This document shows positions 46,275-53,898 of a stretch of DNA of 64,000 nt, in pieces (the stretch's first letter is position 1; every line of letters begins with the position of its first letter). Both the position numbers and the translations under genes were made by a program. Source of the stretch: Cyanobacteria bacterium FACHB-63. GTDB lineage: Bacteria > Cyanobacteriota > Cyanobacteriia > Leptolyngbyales > Leptolyngbyaceae. The stretch spans positions 62,001-126,000 of the forward strand of contig JACJNX010000010.1 in the NCBI GenBank assembly GCA_014695255.1, read 5' to 3'. The notes under the pieces are model-generated. The model did no database searches. It was not told the origin of the DNA and saw only the letters and a list, made by a program, of their open reading frames with translations.

Positions 46275-47240
46275 ATGCAGAAGGCACATTTAATTTTTAA
46301 TCCGGTGGCGGGTCAGGGAAACGCAGAACAGGAATTAGAGCTAATCCAGTGGTTATTAAGCGAAAAGTTTGACTTAGAAACGAAATTAACTTCTCCCGAT
46401 CGCGATGCGGATGAACTTGCTGCAGAATCAGTCAGCGAAGGTGTAGACGCGCTGTTTGTGTCAGGCGGAGATGGTACGGTTTCTGCTGCTGCGAATGCTG
46501 TAATCCGCACGCAGATTCCTTTAGGGGTGATCGCACGCGGGACTGCAAATGCGTTTGCCAATGCGCTCTCGATTCCTACAACGATCGAAGCTGCCTGCGA
46601 AACGATTCTGAATCAGCGAACGAAAGTAATTGATGTCGCCTTCTGCAACAAGCATCCGATGATTCTGCTTGCCGGGATCGGATTTGAAGCAGAAACAATT
46701 CAGCTTGCCAGCCGCGAAGCCAAGAATCGGCTGGGAATTCTGGCCTATGTTCTTGCAGGCATCCGCAAGCTGCGGGATCTAGATCACTTTGAAGCCGAAG
46801 TCGAAACTGACGATAAGATTATCTCGTTTACCGCTTCGGCGCTCACCGTAGCGAATGCCGCTCCTGCCACTTCGGTACTCGCTCAAGGTCCAGCAGGGTT
46901 GATTGTCGATGATGGAATGCTGGATTTGACGATCGTTGCCCCTGCCAATCGCACCAGCGCGATCGCGGCGACTTATCATCTGCTGCAATCTGCCCTTAGC
47001 GGCAATCCAGCGGAGCGCGACGATATTGGCTATTTGAGATCGAGGCGCTTTAAAATCACGACCAGTCCACCGCAAAAGGTAGTGCTGGATGGCGAAATGA
47101 TCGGCACAACCCCGATCGAAGTGGAATGTGTTCCGGCAGGACTCACCGTTTTTATGAACGATCCGGAGGCAGAAATTCCGACTGAAAAAATCGACGGTTT
47201 GCCCGATCTCGTGATTGAGTCAAAAGATGCCCCAGTCTGA
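46275..47240 (+). CDS. YegS/BmrU-type lipid kinase (diacylglycerol kinase family)
   Basis: 321 residues. Starts MQKAHLIFNPVAGQGNAEQE; the catalytic GGDGT motif is in LFVSGGDGTVSAAANAV, then GVIARGTANAFANALSIP; C-terminal SLL-type domain with VVLDGEMIGTTPIEVECVPAGLTVF. These are the nucleotide-binding and lipid-binding features of diacylglycerol/sphingosine-type kinases. It probably phosphorylates diacylglycerol or a related lipid; substrate unknown. Nearby genes are crr7 (divergent) and a PilB-N-like gene (convergent). Confidence 0.87.
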   Translation: MQKAHLIFNPVAGQGNAEQELELIQWLLSEKFDLETKLTSPDRDADELAAESVSEGVDALFVSGGDGTVSAAANAVIRTQIPLGVIARGTANAFANALSIPTTIEAACETILNQRTKVIDVAFCNKHPMILLAGIGFEAETIQLASREAKNRLGILAYVLAGIRKLRDLDHFEAEVETDDKIISFTASALTVANAAPATSVLAQGPAGLIVDDGMLDLTIVAPANRTSAIAATYHLLQSALSGNPAERDDIGYLRSRRFKITTSPPQKVVLDGEMIGTTPIEVECVPAGLTVFMNDPEAEIPTEKIDGLPDLVIESKDAPV

Positions 47241-47274
47241 CGAGATTGCGGCAGTCCTGAAACCCACAGAATTT

Positions 47275-48294
47275 CTAATTCCTCTCAGTATAAGAATCTC
47301 GAATTTGCTTGAGTTCGGTTAACTGCTGCTCCACGATTTGCATCATTTGATCGATCTCAGGAACGACATTATGCTGCTCAGTGACGGGTGTGGCTGTGTG
47401 ATGAAGTTCGTTGATCTTTTGCCGGAGCTTAGTCGCGATCGTCAGTGCATCACGGCTTAAGCTGGTGATCTGTTGGCGCTGATAAAACTTTAGGGCTGCA
47501 CCCCGGAGAACTTGTAGCGTTGCTTGCTCTCCAGCTTCCGTCGGTGTAATTCGCAGGCGCAACAGCACTCGATCGCGCTGATACGATCGCTCGATTTCGA
47601 CCTGCTGAACTTGAGTGACCGGAGACAGCGGCAGACGAGTGAGATGTTTTAGTTCGTCGATCAGAGCTTGAAGCTTGTTGAGCGCTACAGTTTCGATCAC
47701 AGACTGTATGGTTCCGTTTTGGCTCCATAGAATTCGACCGTATCTTTCTCGTCGTTCAAAGAACAGCCGTCCAATGCCGTTGCCTAAGACCCGTCCTAGA
47801 AGTTCCTTGAGCAAGCGTGATGGAGGGAGTTGGGCAAGCAGCGCGATCGGTTCTTCAGAGTATCGGGTGCTGACGGGTAAGTCGGGAAGGATAGTGTAGG
47901 AGTTCTGAACGGTTGCTTGAGCTTCGGGTGCTTCCGTTTCTAACGCAGTCTGTTCGTCAGGAACTTCAAGTACCAGTGTGTCTTTATCGTGGAGCCCTGC
48001 TTCTAGAGAGGCTGTGGGCTGCGGCTTTGATGGGGTTGGGCGATTTTGGCTGTAGTTTAGGTAGGCGGTCAGGACGGAGTGATGTGATTCTGAAGAGAGG
48101 CTTTGAGGGATGAGTGAGTAGTTTTGGTAGCCCGCCATCCGTCGAGCATAATCGATCGCGGCAACATCATCGAGCATCACCATACCTAAATGCAGCTTGC
48201 CGTGTTGGATGGAAAGCGGCAGAATCTGGTGAAACAGACACGCTTCAAACGGCAAGACGCGATCAATAAGTTGAAAGACTTCTTCTGAGTTCAT
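47275..48294 (-). CDS. Protein with PilB/GspE N-terminal-like domain, no ATPase domain
   Basis: 339 residues from MNSEEVFQLIDRVLPFEACLFHQILPLSIQHGKLHLGMVMLDDVAAIDYARRMAGYQNYSLIPQSL; this N-terminal part has the shape of the MshEN/T2SSE N-terminal domain. A Pro/Glu-rich linker (about 100-170) follows. The C-terminal part (LLKELLGRVLGNGIGRLFFERRERYGRILWSQNGTIQSVIETV, LPLSPVTQVQQVEIERSYQRDRVLLRLRI, ATLQVLRGAALKFYQRQQITSLSRDALTIATKLRQKINEL) is conserved in cyanobacteria. No Walker A or B is present, so it cannot be a pilus motor ATPase itself. MshEN domains often bind c-di-GMP; whether this one does is open. Confidence 0.7.
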   Translation of the reverse strand: MNSEEVFQLIDRVLPFEACLFHQILPLSIQHGKLHLGMVMLDDVAAIDYARRMAGYQNYSLIPQSLSSESHHSVLTAYLNYSQNRPTPSKPQPTASLEAGLHDKDTLVLEVPDEQTALETEAPEAQATVQNSYTILPDLPVSTRYSEEPIALLAQLPPSRLLKELLGRVLGNGIGRLFFERRERYGRILWSQNGTIQSVIETVALNKLQALIDELKHLTRLPLSPVTQVQQVEIERSYQRDRVLLRLRITPTEAGEQATLQVLRGAALKFYQRQQITSLSRDALTIATKLRQKINELHHTATPVTEQHNVVPEIDQMMQIVEQQLTELKQIRDSYTERN

Positions 48295-48389
48295 GGAGCC
48301 GATTATCTGGGGAAAGTCCTGAGACCTTGATTCCCACTTCCAAAAAGCGAGACATTGATAGTGTTCCCCCTTGCAGTTGAGTGCTGTGC

Positions 48390-49199
48390 ATGACAACCAA
48401 ATTATCGTTCCGATTGACTTCTAACCCAGGTAGACAAAGCGATTCGTCGATCGTGGTCTTTCTGCATGGATTTCTAGGCAGTGGTGCAGAGTTTGATGCG
48501 ATCGCGGCGCAATTGGGCGATCAGAGTCTCACGATCGATCTTCCGGGTCATGGTGAAACGCGATTTTCAAATCAGTACACGATGGAAAATACAGCAACCG
48601 CGATCGTCGATCTACTAAATGAGTTAGCCATCGATCGAGCAAACTTGGTCGGCTATTCAATGGGAGGACGAGTGGCGCTGTACTTGGCGTTAAATTACCA
48701 AGAACGGTTTCCAAAAGCGATCGTCGAATCAGGATCTCCAGGATTAAAGACAGAGCAAGAGCGACGAGAGCGACGAGAGCGCGATCGTGCATTAGCGGAT
48801 CGAATTGAGGCAGATTTCGACCAGTTTCTAAGCGATTGGTACAATCAGCCATTATTCCAATCGCTTAAAGCACATCCGCAATTTGAGCAAATGCTAAAAG
48901 AACGATCGCGGAACAATCCAGTTGAACTTGCGAGATCGCTTAGAGAAATGGGAACGGGAATGCAGCCGAGTTTATGGGAGAAATTGAGATCGCATCAGCA
49001 GCCGTTATTGTTGATGGCAGGAGAGCGCGATCGTAAATTTGTCGTTTTGAGTCAAGAAATGGCATCGCTTTGTGAAACGGTAGAGTTAGCGATCGCGCCT
49101 AATACTGGACACAACATTCATTTTGAGAATCCAGGCTGGTACATCCAGCAAATCAAAGCCTTCTTGATTGAACCCATAAAAAAGCAGCCCCATCGCTAA
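48390..49199 (+). CDS. menH: 2-succinyl-6-hydroxy-2,4-cyclohexadiene-1-carboxylate synthase (MenH)
   Basis: 269 residues from ATG 48390; a GTG three codons upstream is possible. Alpha/beta hydrolase fold: VFLHGFLGSGAEFDAIAAQLGDQSLTIDLPGHGET, nucleophile elbow LVGYSMGGRVALYLAL (Ser), LLLMAGERDRKF (Asp region) and NTGHNIHFENP (His). The combination FLHGFLGSG...DLPGHG fits MenH better than general esterases. It removes pyruvate to form SHCHC in phylloquinone synthesis for photosystem I. An ERRERRERDR segment is coded by a 9-base tandem DNA repeat near 48757-48785. Divergent from the PilB-N-like gene. Confidence 0.83.
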   Translation: MTTKLSFRLTSNPGRQSDSSIVVFLHGFLGSGAEFDAIAAQLGDQSLTIDLPGHGETRFSNQYTMENTATAIVDLLNELAIDRANLVGYSMGGRVALYLALNYQERFPKAIVESGSPGLKTEQERRERRERDRALADRIEADFDQFLSDWYNQPLFQSLKAHPQFEQMLKERSRNNPVELARSLREMGTGMQPSLWEKLRSHQQPLLLMAGERDRKFVVLSQEMASLCETVELAIAPNTGHNIHFENPGWYIQQIKAFLIEPIKKQPHR

Positions 49200-49206
49200 G
49201 GCTGCA
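49178..49206 (-). terminator. Leftward terminator inside the menH 3' end
   Basis: Read leftward, GCAGCC pairs with GGCTGC (49200-49205 with 49184-49189) and is followed by six Ts. It serves the small gene at 49236-49457 but its T-run lies in the menH coding sequence. Confidence 0.65.
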
Positions 49207-49235
49207 CCAGACCACACAGTAAACTTTTCGCGCTC

Positions 49236-49457
49236 CTAGCTCCATGCTCCCTCTAGCGCTTTCAAATCTGTTTCCGACAGCAGAATCATCGTCTCAAAGC
49301 CGATTCTGCCCATCTCCGGTTCTTCACCCATTTCCATCTCAACCAAATACGACCAGTTTCCAGCATCTGCATGAAACTCTCGCACTTTTCCCTGTCCACC
49401 GATGAAGCGTACAAATTGGTCAGGACTAAACTTTGGCATCGTCATTACAGCAGTCAT
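49236..49457 (-). CDS. Small conserved cyanobacterial protein
   Basis: 73 residues (MTAVMTMPKFSPDQFVRFIGGQGKVREFHADAGNWSYLVEMEMGEEPEMGRIGFETMILLSETDL). It forms one compact SH3-like beta fold by pattern, including RFIGGQGKV and PEMGRIGFETMILL. It has no signal peptide or membrane helix. An AGGA about 12 bases upstream may be the ribosome site. I recognise it as a recurring cyanobacterial family but know no function. It converges on menH, 36 bases away, with its terminator inside menH. Confidence 0.65.
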   Translation of the reverse strand: MTAVMTMPKFSPDQFVRFIGGQGKVREFHADAGNWSYLVEMEMGEEPEMGRIGFETMILLSETDLKALEGAWS

Positions 49458-49702
49458 AATTCCCAGTTCCTTTTGTCTGCACTTGCATTCACTCTTTAGA
49501 CTTCACGAATCGCTGATCCAATTGCAGACAGAATAACGAGAATCAGGATAAAGATGACTCTCCCGTTTGGGTAAAACTCAATTTGAAATCATTCCACCCT
49601 GAGAATTAGCGCAGTTTGATATGATGCGATCGAAATGGGTACCTAGCACGATCGCTACAGAGATTGCACGCACAATTTACACCAGAGGAAACGCTACCGC
49701 TA

Positions 49703-50479
49703 ATGCTGATCACTTCAATTTGGGAAATCCATCCGGCAACGCTAAGCCTATGGGGCAAGACCAGTGGCACTTGGATCAATGTCGCAACGGTTTTAGTCGG
49801 TAGTGCAGTAGGACTGATGCTGAAAGGGAGTTTGCCTGCTCGAATGCAGCGCATTATCACTCAAGGGTTGGGGTTATTAACGCTGTTTTTGGGTGTCACA
49901 ATGGCATCGAGCTTGCTAAAGGTTAGACTTGGCGCGATCGACGGTGTGATTATTGGGCTGTTTGCGATCGTTCTGGGTGGCTTGCTGGGCGAGTGGTGGC
50001 AACTCGAAGCAAGGCTACACGCGATCGGCGATCAGATTAAACGCAGGGTGAAAGGTGGCGGCAGTTTTACCGAAGGATGGGTAGCGGCAAGTTTGCTGTT
50101 TTGCGTGGGACCCATGACGATCGTTGGCAGCTTAAATAACGGCTTAACTGGAAACAATACGCTGTTATCGATTAAAGCCGCAATGGACGGACTCGCTTCG
50201 ATCGCGCTGAGTAGTAGTTATGGAATTGGGGTTGTGTTTTCGATTTTGCCGATCGTCGTTTATCAGGGTGGACTGTCGCTCGCAGCCGGATTACTCGCTC
50301 AATCGCTCAGTGATCCAACAACGGCTCCAGCCGTGTTGTTGACTTCGGGAGTGGGTGGATTAATGGTGATTGGGCTGGGTTTGAACTTGTTGGAAATTGC
50401 GCGGTTAAGCGTTGCTGCATTTTTGCCAGGATTGCTGCTTGCACCGTTGTTCTCTGCAATCATCGAACGGTTGGTGTAA
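49703..50479 (+). CDS. DUF554 family membrane protein (YdfK-like)
   Basis: 258 residues from ATG 49703 (MLITSIWEIHP); a TTG 13 codons upstream is less likely. About seven helices. DUF554 motifs: GTWINVATVLVGSAVGLMLKGSLPARMQRIITQGLGLLTLFLGVTMA, then VAASLLFCVGPMTIVGSLNNGLTGNNTLLSIKAAMDGLASIALSSSYGIGV, and LLTSGVGGLMVIGLGLNLLEIARLSVAAFLPGLLLAP. An inner-membrane transporter is inferred; substrate unknown. The gap to the left (49458-49702) contains an open frame of about 30 codons without a start codon, which I did not call. Confidence 0.88.
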   Translation: MLITSIWEIHPATLSLWGKTSGTWINVATVLVGSAVGLMLKGSLPARMQRIITQGLGLLTLFLGVTMASSLLKVRLGAIDGVIIGLFAIVLGGLLGEWWQLEARLHAIGDQIKRRVKGGGSFTEGWVAASLLFCVGPMTIVGSLNNGLTGNNTLLSIKAAMDGLASIALSSSYGIGVVFSILPIVVYQGGLSLAAGLLAQSLSDPTTAPAVLLTSGVGGLMVIGLGLNLLEIARLSVAAFLPGLLLAPLFSAIIERLV

Positions 50480-50607
50480 TCAGAATCGGTAATATATCCG
50501 TCTATATAAAAGATTCATCACCGATGACTTGACGCTTAATGTGTTTGGAGTTTGATCCAAATTTTTTAAGATTTGCTACCAAATTCAAAAATGTCTCTAT
50601 AATTGAC

Positions 50608-50643
50608 GACGATAGTGATAACAGCATCACCATCACTATCGTC
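50608..50643. repeat. Perfect 12-bp inverted repeat upstream of the H1-like regulator
   Basis: GACGATAGTGAT (50608-50619) and ATCACTATCGTC (50632-50643) around a 12-base spacer AACAGCATCACC; an alternative inner pairing GTGAT/ATCAC exists. No T-run follows. It lies about 130 bases before the start of the gene at 50772, so it may be an operator or leader hairpin. Confidence 0.7.
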
Positions 50644-50771
50644 GATCGAGATGAGCAATAGAGCGATCATTGTCTAGATTGCTCAACTGGCTGAAAGATT
50701 TTGTTTCAAGTCCCAAGAATGGGAATACATAAACAAAACAAACTTCCTGTTTATTTAGTAGGAGAAACACA

Positions 50772-51290
50772 ATGGTTGTAACGAAAAGAAGATCACCCAC
50801 ATCAACGCTAGTCTCGAAAGATTCGATCAGTAGCGCATCCAGCGCACTCCAAGAATTACCGGAAAAGCCAAAGGAAATTTGGTCACTAAGAGAAGCGATT
50901 CACCTACTCAAAGATCAAATTACGATCGCGCTCGATCGCGGCTACAACTACAGCGAAGTTTCGCAGATGCTCTCCTCGAAGGGTGTAGAAATTAGCCCCT
51001 CGACGCTGAAATACTATCTGTCGTCTGCTCGCAAAGAGGAAGGCGGTGCCAAAACTCGTCGCCGTCGTCGCACAATTAGCATGAGTGCTGAAGCACTGCA
51101 AGAAGGTTCGGATGCCCTTGAGAATGCGGCTCCAGAGCAAGAAGCAGACGAAAAGCCTAAGCGCACTCGATCGACCGCTAAAGCCGACAAAACAACCGAA
51201 AAAGCATCGACCAAAACTGCCGCTAAGTCTAAGGCAAGCACCGCTAAAACAACCAAGACTGGAGCTAGTCGGAAAAAGGCTGACAGCTAG
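50772..51290 (+). CDS. HTH-like protein with histone-H1-type Lys/Ala tail
   Basis: 172 residues. AGTAGGAG sits about 8 bases before the ATG. The N-terminal 90 residues include SLREAIHLLKDQITIALDRGYNYSEVSQMLSSKGVEISPSTLKYYLSSARKEE, a helix-turn-helix pattern (SEVSQMLSSKGVEISPSTLKYYL) as found in DNA-binding or plasmid-type regulators. The C-terminal 60 residues are Lys/Ala/Thr-rich (TRSTAKADKTTEKASTKTAAKSKASTAKT), like histone H1. Together they suggest a nucleoid-associated or regulatory DNA-binding protein. No target is known. The palindrome at 50608 upstream suggests autoregulation. Confidence 0.68.
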   Translation: MVVTKRRSPTSTLVSKDSISSASSALQELPEKPKEIWSLREAIHLLKDQITIALDRGYNYSEVSQMLSSKGVEISPSTLKYYLSSARKEEGGAKTRRRRRTISMSAEALQEGSDALENAAPEQEADEKPKRTRSTAKADKTTEKASTKTAAKSKASTAKTTKTGASRKKADS

Positions 51291-51421
51291 TGGTTTACAC
51301 TCGTTTTATCGATCGACATTCGCGTTCGTCTTGATTTGAGTGTCGATCTCATCGTTCACTGCGATGAGTAATTTCTGTTCGTAGAAGTTTTGATACGTCT
51401 ATTCACAATTCTAACTTTGCA

Positions 51422-52747
51422 ATGGTCTTAGATATTTCCTTGCCAGAAAGCTTAGATGCGTTCTGGATGCCTTTTACTGCAAATCGACAGTTTAAAGCTA
51501 AGCCGCGTCTGATGGCATCTGCTAAAGATATGCACTACACGACCGTAGACGGTCGATCAGTGTTAGATGGAACCGCAGGCTTATGGTGTGTGAATGCGGG
51601 ACATTGCCGCGATCGTATTGTGCAAGCCATTCACCAGCAAGCTGCGACATTAGATTTTTCGCCCACGTTTCAGATGGGACATCCGGCTCCGTTTGCGTTA
51701 GCCGATCGCTTAGCGAAAATGCTGCCGGGAGATCTGGATCACGTCTTCTTTGCAAATTCTGGATCAGAGGCAGTCGATACGGCGCTAAAGATTGCACTGG
51801 CATATCATCGGGTGCGCGGTGAGGCGAGTCGCACTCGATTGATCGGACGAGAGCGCGGATATCACGGCGTTGGATTTGGCGGCGTTTCGGTAGGAGGAAT
51901 CGCGCCGAATCGGAAGTTCTTTGGGAGTTTGTTGCCGGGAGTGGATCATCTACCGCACACACACAATTTAGAGCAGAACGCTTTTAGTCGAGGACAACCT
52001 ACATGGGGAGCGCATTTAGCCGATGAGCTAGAACGAATCGTCACTTTGCATGATCCTTCGACTATTGCTGCTGTGATTGTTGAGCCTGTAGCTGGATCAA
52101 CGGGTGTGTTAATTCCACCTGTGGGATATTTGGAGAAACTACGATCGATCTGCGATAAGTACGGCATTTTGCTGATTTTTGACGAAGTGATCACGGGCTT
52201 TGGTCGGCTAGGTCGGGGATTTGCAGCCGAGTATTTTGGTGTGATGCCAGATTTGATCTGTGTTGCGAAAGGAATTACGAATGCGGCAGTCCCAATGGGA
52301 GCAGTGTTTGCCCGATCGTATCTCTATGATGCGTTTATGCACGGACAGGAGAATGCGATCGAGCTTTTCCACGGGTACACCTATTCCGGGCATCCGTTAG
52401 CTTGTGCTGCATCAATGGCAACGCTGGATATTTACGAAGAGGAAGGCTTGTTCGATCGCGCTCGTGATTTATCGCCTTATTGGGAGGAAGCCATGCACTC
52501 GCTGAAGGGATTACCTCACGTGATTGATGTGCGAAATTTGGGCTTAGTCGCAGGCATTGAACTTGCATCAATTCCGGGGCAGCCAGGAGTTCGGGCTTAC
52601 AATGCAATGGTTGATTGTTTTGAGCAAGGATTACTGATTAGAACAACCGGAGATATTATCGCGTTATCGCCGCCGTTAATCCTAGAGAAACATCATATCG
52701 ATGAAATTGTTGAGCGTTTAGCAAGTGTTTTAAAGGAATTATCATGA
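51422..52747 (+). CDS. Class III omega-aminotransferase (beta-alanine:pyruvate type)
   Basis: 441 residues. PLP fold motifs: LDAFWMPFTANRQFKAKPRLM, FANSGSEAVDTALKIALAYHR, RGYHGVGFGGVSVGG, IVEPVAGSTGVLIPPVGYL, ILLIFDEVITGFGR and the PLP lysine in LICVAKGITNAAVPMGAVFA. The early FWMPFTANRQFK segment is typical of omega-amino acid:pyruvate aminotransferases, which use beta-alanine or other omega-amines; the exact substrate is open. Its stop overlaps the ATG of hicB (ATGA), tying expression of the toxin-antitoxin pair to this gene. Confidence 0.9.
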   Translation: MVLDISLPESLDAFWMPFTANRQFKAKPRLMASAKDMHYTTVDGRSVLDGTAGLWCVNAGHCRDRIVQAIHQQAATLDFSPTFQMGHPAPFALADRLAKMLPGDLDHVFFANSGSEAVDTALKIALAYHRVRGEASRTRLIGRERGYHGVGFGGVSVGGIAPNRKFFGSLLPGVDHLPHTHNLEQNAFSRGQPTWGAHLADELERIVTLHDPSTIAAVIVEPVAGSTGVLIPPVGYLEKLRSICDKYGILLIFDEVITGFGRLGRGFAAEYFGVMPDLICVAKGITNAAVPMGAVFARSYLYDAFMHGQENAIELFHGYTYSGHPLACAASMATLDIYEEEGLFDRARDLSPYWEEAMHSLKGLPHVIDVRNLGLVAGIELASIPGQPGVRAYNAMVDCFEQGLLIRTTGDIIALSPPLILEKHHIDEIVERLASVLKELS

Positions 52748-52947
52748 ACCTAGAAATTGAGCTTGATCAAGAAACAGATGGACGCTGGATTGCGGAGATG
52801 TCTGAGTTGCCAGGTGTTCTAGCGTATGGTTCAACTCGTGACGATGCAATTTCGAAGACGAAAGTTTTGGCTTTACGAGTCATTGCAGACCGGATCGAAC
52901 ACGGCGAATCGACCCTGGACACGATCGCGTTTGTGGCAAGCCCATGA
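52744..52947 (+). CDS. hicB: HicB family antitoxin
   Basis: 67 residues: MNLEIELDQETDGRWIAEMSELPGVLAYGSTRDDAISKTKVLALRVIADRIEHGE. The first 50 residues form the HicB partial RNase-H-like fold (strand, ELPGV, helix). It lacks the longer C-terminal DNA-binding HTH found in many HicB proteins, so it is a short form. ATG overlaps the aminotransferase stop by 4 bases; its own TGA overlaps the hicA ATG (52944-52947). It should neutralise HicA. The pair is reduced because hicA is frameshifted. Confidence 0.85.
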   Translation: MNLEIELDQETDGRWIAEMSELPGVLAYGSTRDDAISKTKVLALRVIADRIEHGESTLDTIAFVASP

Positions 52948-53155
52948 GTCAGTGGTCATCCAGTAAAGGACGGCAGATTTTAGCAGCATTGCAGCAAATC
53001 GGTTGGCAAATTAAGCGCCAATCCGGATCACACATTGTGCTAGAGCGAGAGGACTATCCTGACTATGTTTTTCGTTCCGAGAGAGTGATGAGATTGAACC
53101 AAGGATGCTTGCCAGAATTGCTAAAAAAACCGGGCTAACTCCAGAAGACCTATAA
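52944..53155 (+). pseudogene. hicA: HicA family toxin, frameshifted
   Basis: Reading from ATG 52944, MSQWSSSKGRQILAALQQIGWQIKRQSGSHIVLEREDYPDYVF matches HicA (GSH with the catalytic His). After the run of five Ts at 53068-53072 the frame reads 22 residues that do not fit, then stops at 53138. In the next frame the codons give FRESDEIEPRMLARIAKKTGLTPEDL then TAA at 53153-53155, which is exactly the family's C-terminus. Restoring one base (for example a sixth T) gives a normal 70-residue HicA. So a one-base loss, or a sequencing error in a homopolymer, has broken it. HicA is an mRNA-cleaving toxin; the N-terminal His is intact. Confidence 0.8.
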
Positions 53156-53303
53156 CAACGCTCCAGACATCGTACTTAAATCAGTCTCTCCCTTTTTATA
53201 GGGGATCGTGCTGTTTGAGGGAGATAACCTTGAAAGCGATTCGTAAAAAAACGAATTTGTTTTCGGAAAATCTATTCCTCACAGCAATTTGGAGACTACT
53301 TTT

Positions 53304-53804
53304 ATGACTTCGATTAATACAAACAACACTGATCAAGCAGTCGCAGAATTTCAAAAGCTGCCGATCGAGGAGCAACTTGTCGCACTCGGAACGCTATTCA
53401 AAGAAGTCTCTGGATCAGTTCCATCCTCAGCTTTGAGTACCTCTTCTAGCAAAGAGATCTCGACACTGATCGATGAAATTAAGGCGCAACGACAAGACGA
53501 ACAACTCCAAACGCTTGGTGATTTCCTAACCAATAAGGTCGATCATTTTGATGGTGTTGCACTCGATCCACATCCGAGCAAAGCAATGTTAGAACTGCTT
53601 CCCGGTAGCACTCAGCCTCCGCTAACACGCTACGAAGCATTAGATGCAAATTCTCGGATTGCATTCTGGTATCAACTCGGTCAAGAGTTCAGCAGCAGCA
53701 TTCCAACCAATGCTCAAATGTCGCCGAAAGCAACTGAATTGCTGTCTTCGGCACGATCGCTCAGTGCAGAAGAAAAAGCCGCTTTCTTGGGTCAACTTGT
53801 ATAG
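53304..53804 (+). CDS. Small protein resembling the orange carotenoid protein N-terminal domain
   Basis: 166 residues from ATG 53304, chosen because GGAG lies 10 bases upstream; a TTG five codons earlier is less likely. All-helical. The pattern parallels the OCP N-terminal domain (from memory): AVAEFQKLPIEEQLVALGTLFKEV, a middle EQLQTLGDFLTNKVD, then LDANSRIAFWYQLGQEF (W122-Y123, matching the carotenoid-contacting Trp-Tyr of OCP) and IPTNAQMSPKATELLSSARSLSAEEKAAFLGQL. The first tryptophan of OCP (in ALIWFAY) is replaced by Gly here, so carotenoid binding is uncertain. There is no C-terminal NTF2-like domain. Closed by a 13-bp terminator. A general stress or singlet-oxygen role is speculative. 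Confidence 0.55.
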   Translation: MTSINTNNTDQAVAEFQKLPIEEQLVALGTLFKEVSGSVPSSALSTSSSKEISTLIDEIKAQRQDEQLQTLGDFLTNKVDHFDGVALDPHPSKAMLELLPGSTQPPLTRYEALDANSRIAFWYQLGQEFSSSIPTNAQMSPKATELLSSARSLSAEEKAAFLGQLV

Positions 53805-53811
53805 ATGAATG

Positions 53812-53846
53812 AAGCGCGATCGTAGAAGTACGATCGCGCTTTCTTG
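53812..53846 (+). terminator. Terminator with HIP1-type stem
   Basis: A 13-bp perfect stem (53812-53824 with 53829-53841) around a GAAG tetraloop, followed by TCTT. It begins 8 bases after the OCP-N-like gene. The stem includes GCGATCG. Confidence 0.7.
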
Positions 53847-53898
53847 CAGGTCTTATTCGATTTGGTTAGGCTATGGAAGAGCGTATCTTCCTAGAGCA

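Noticed and set aside
49480-49600. Leftward hydrophobic frame (IFILILVILSAIGSAIREV)
   Set aside because: No ATG, GTG or TTG start before an in-frame stop; not supported as a gene.
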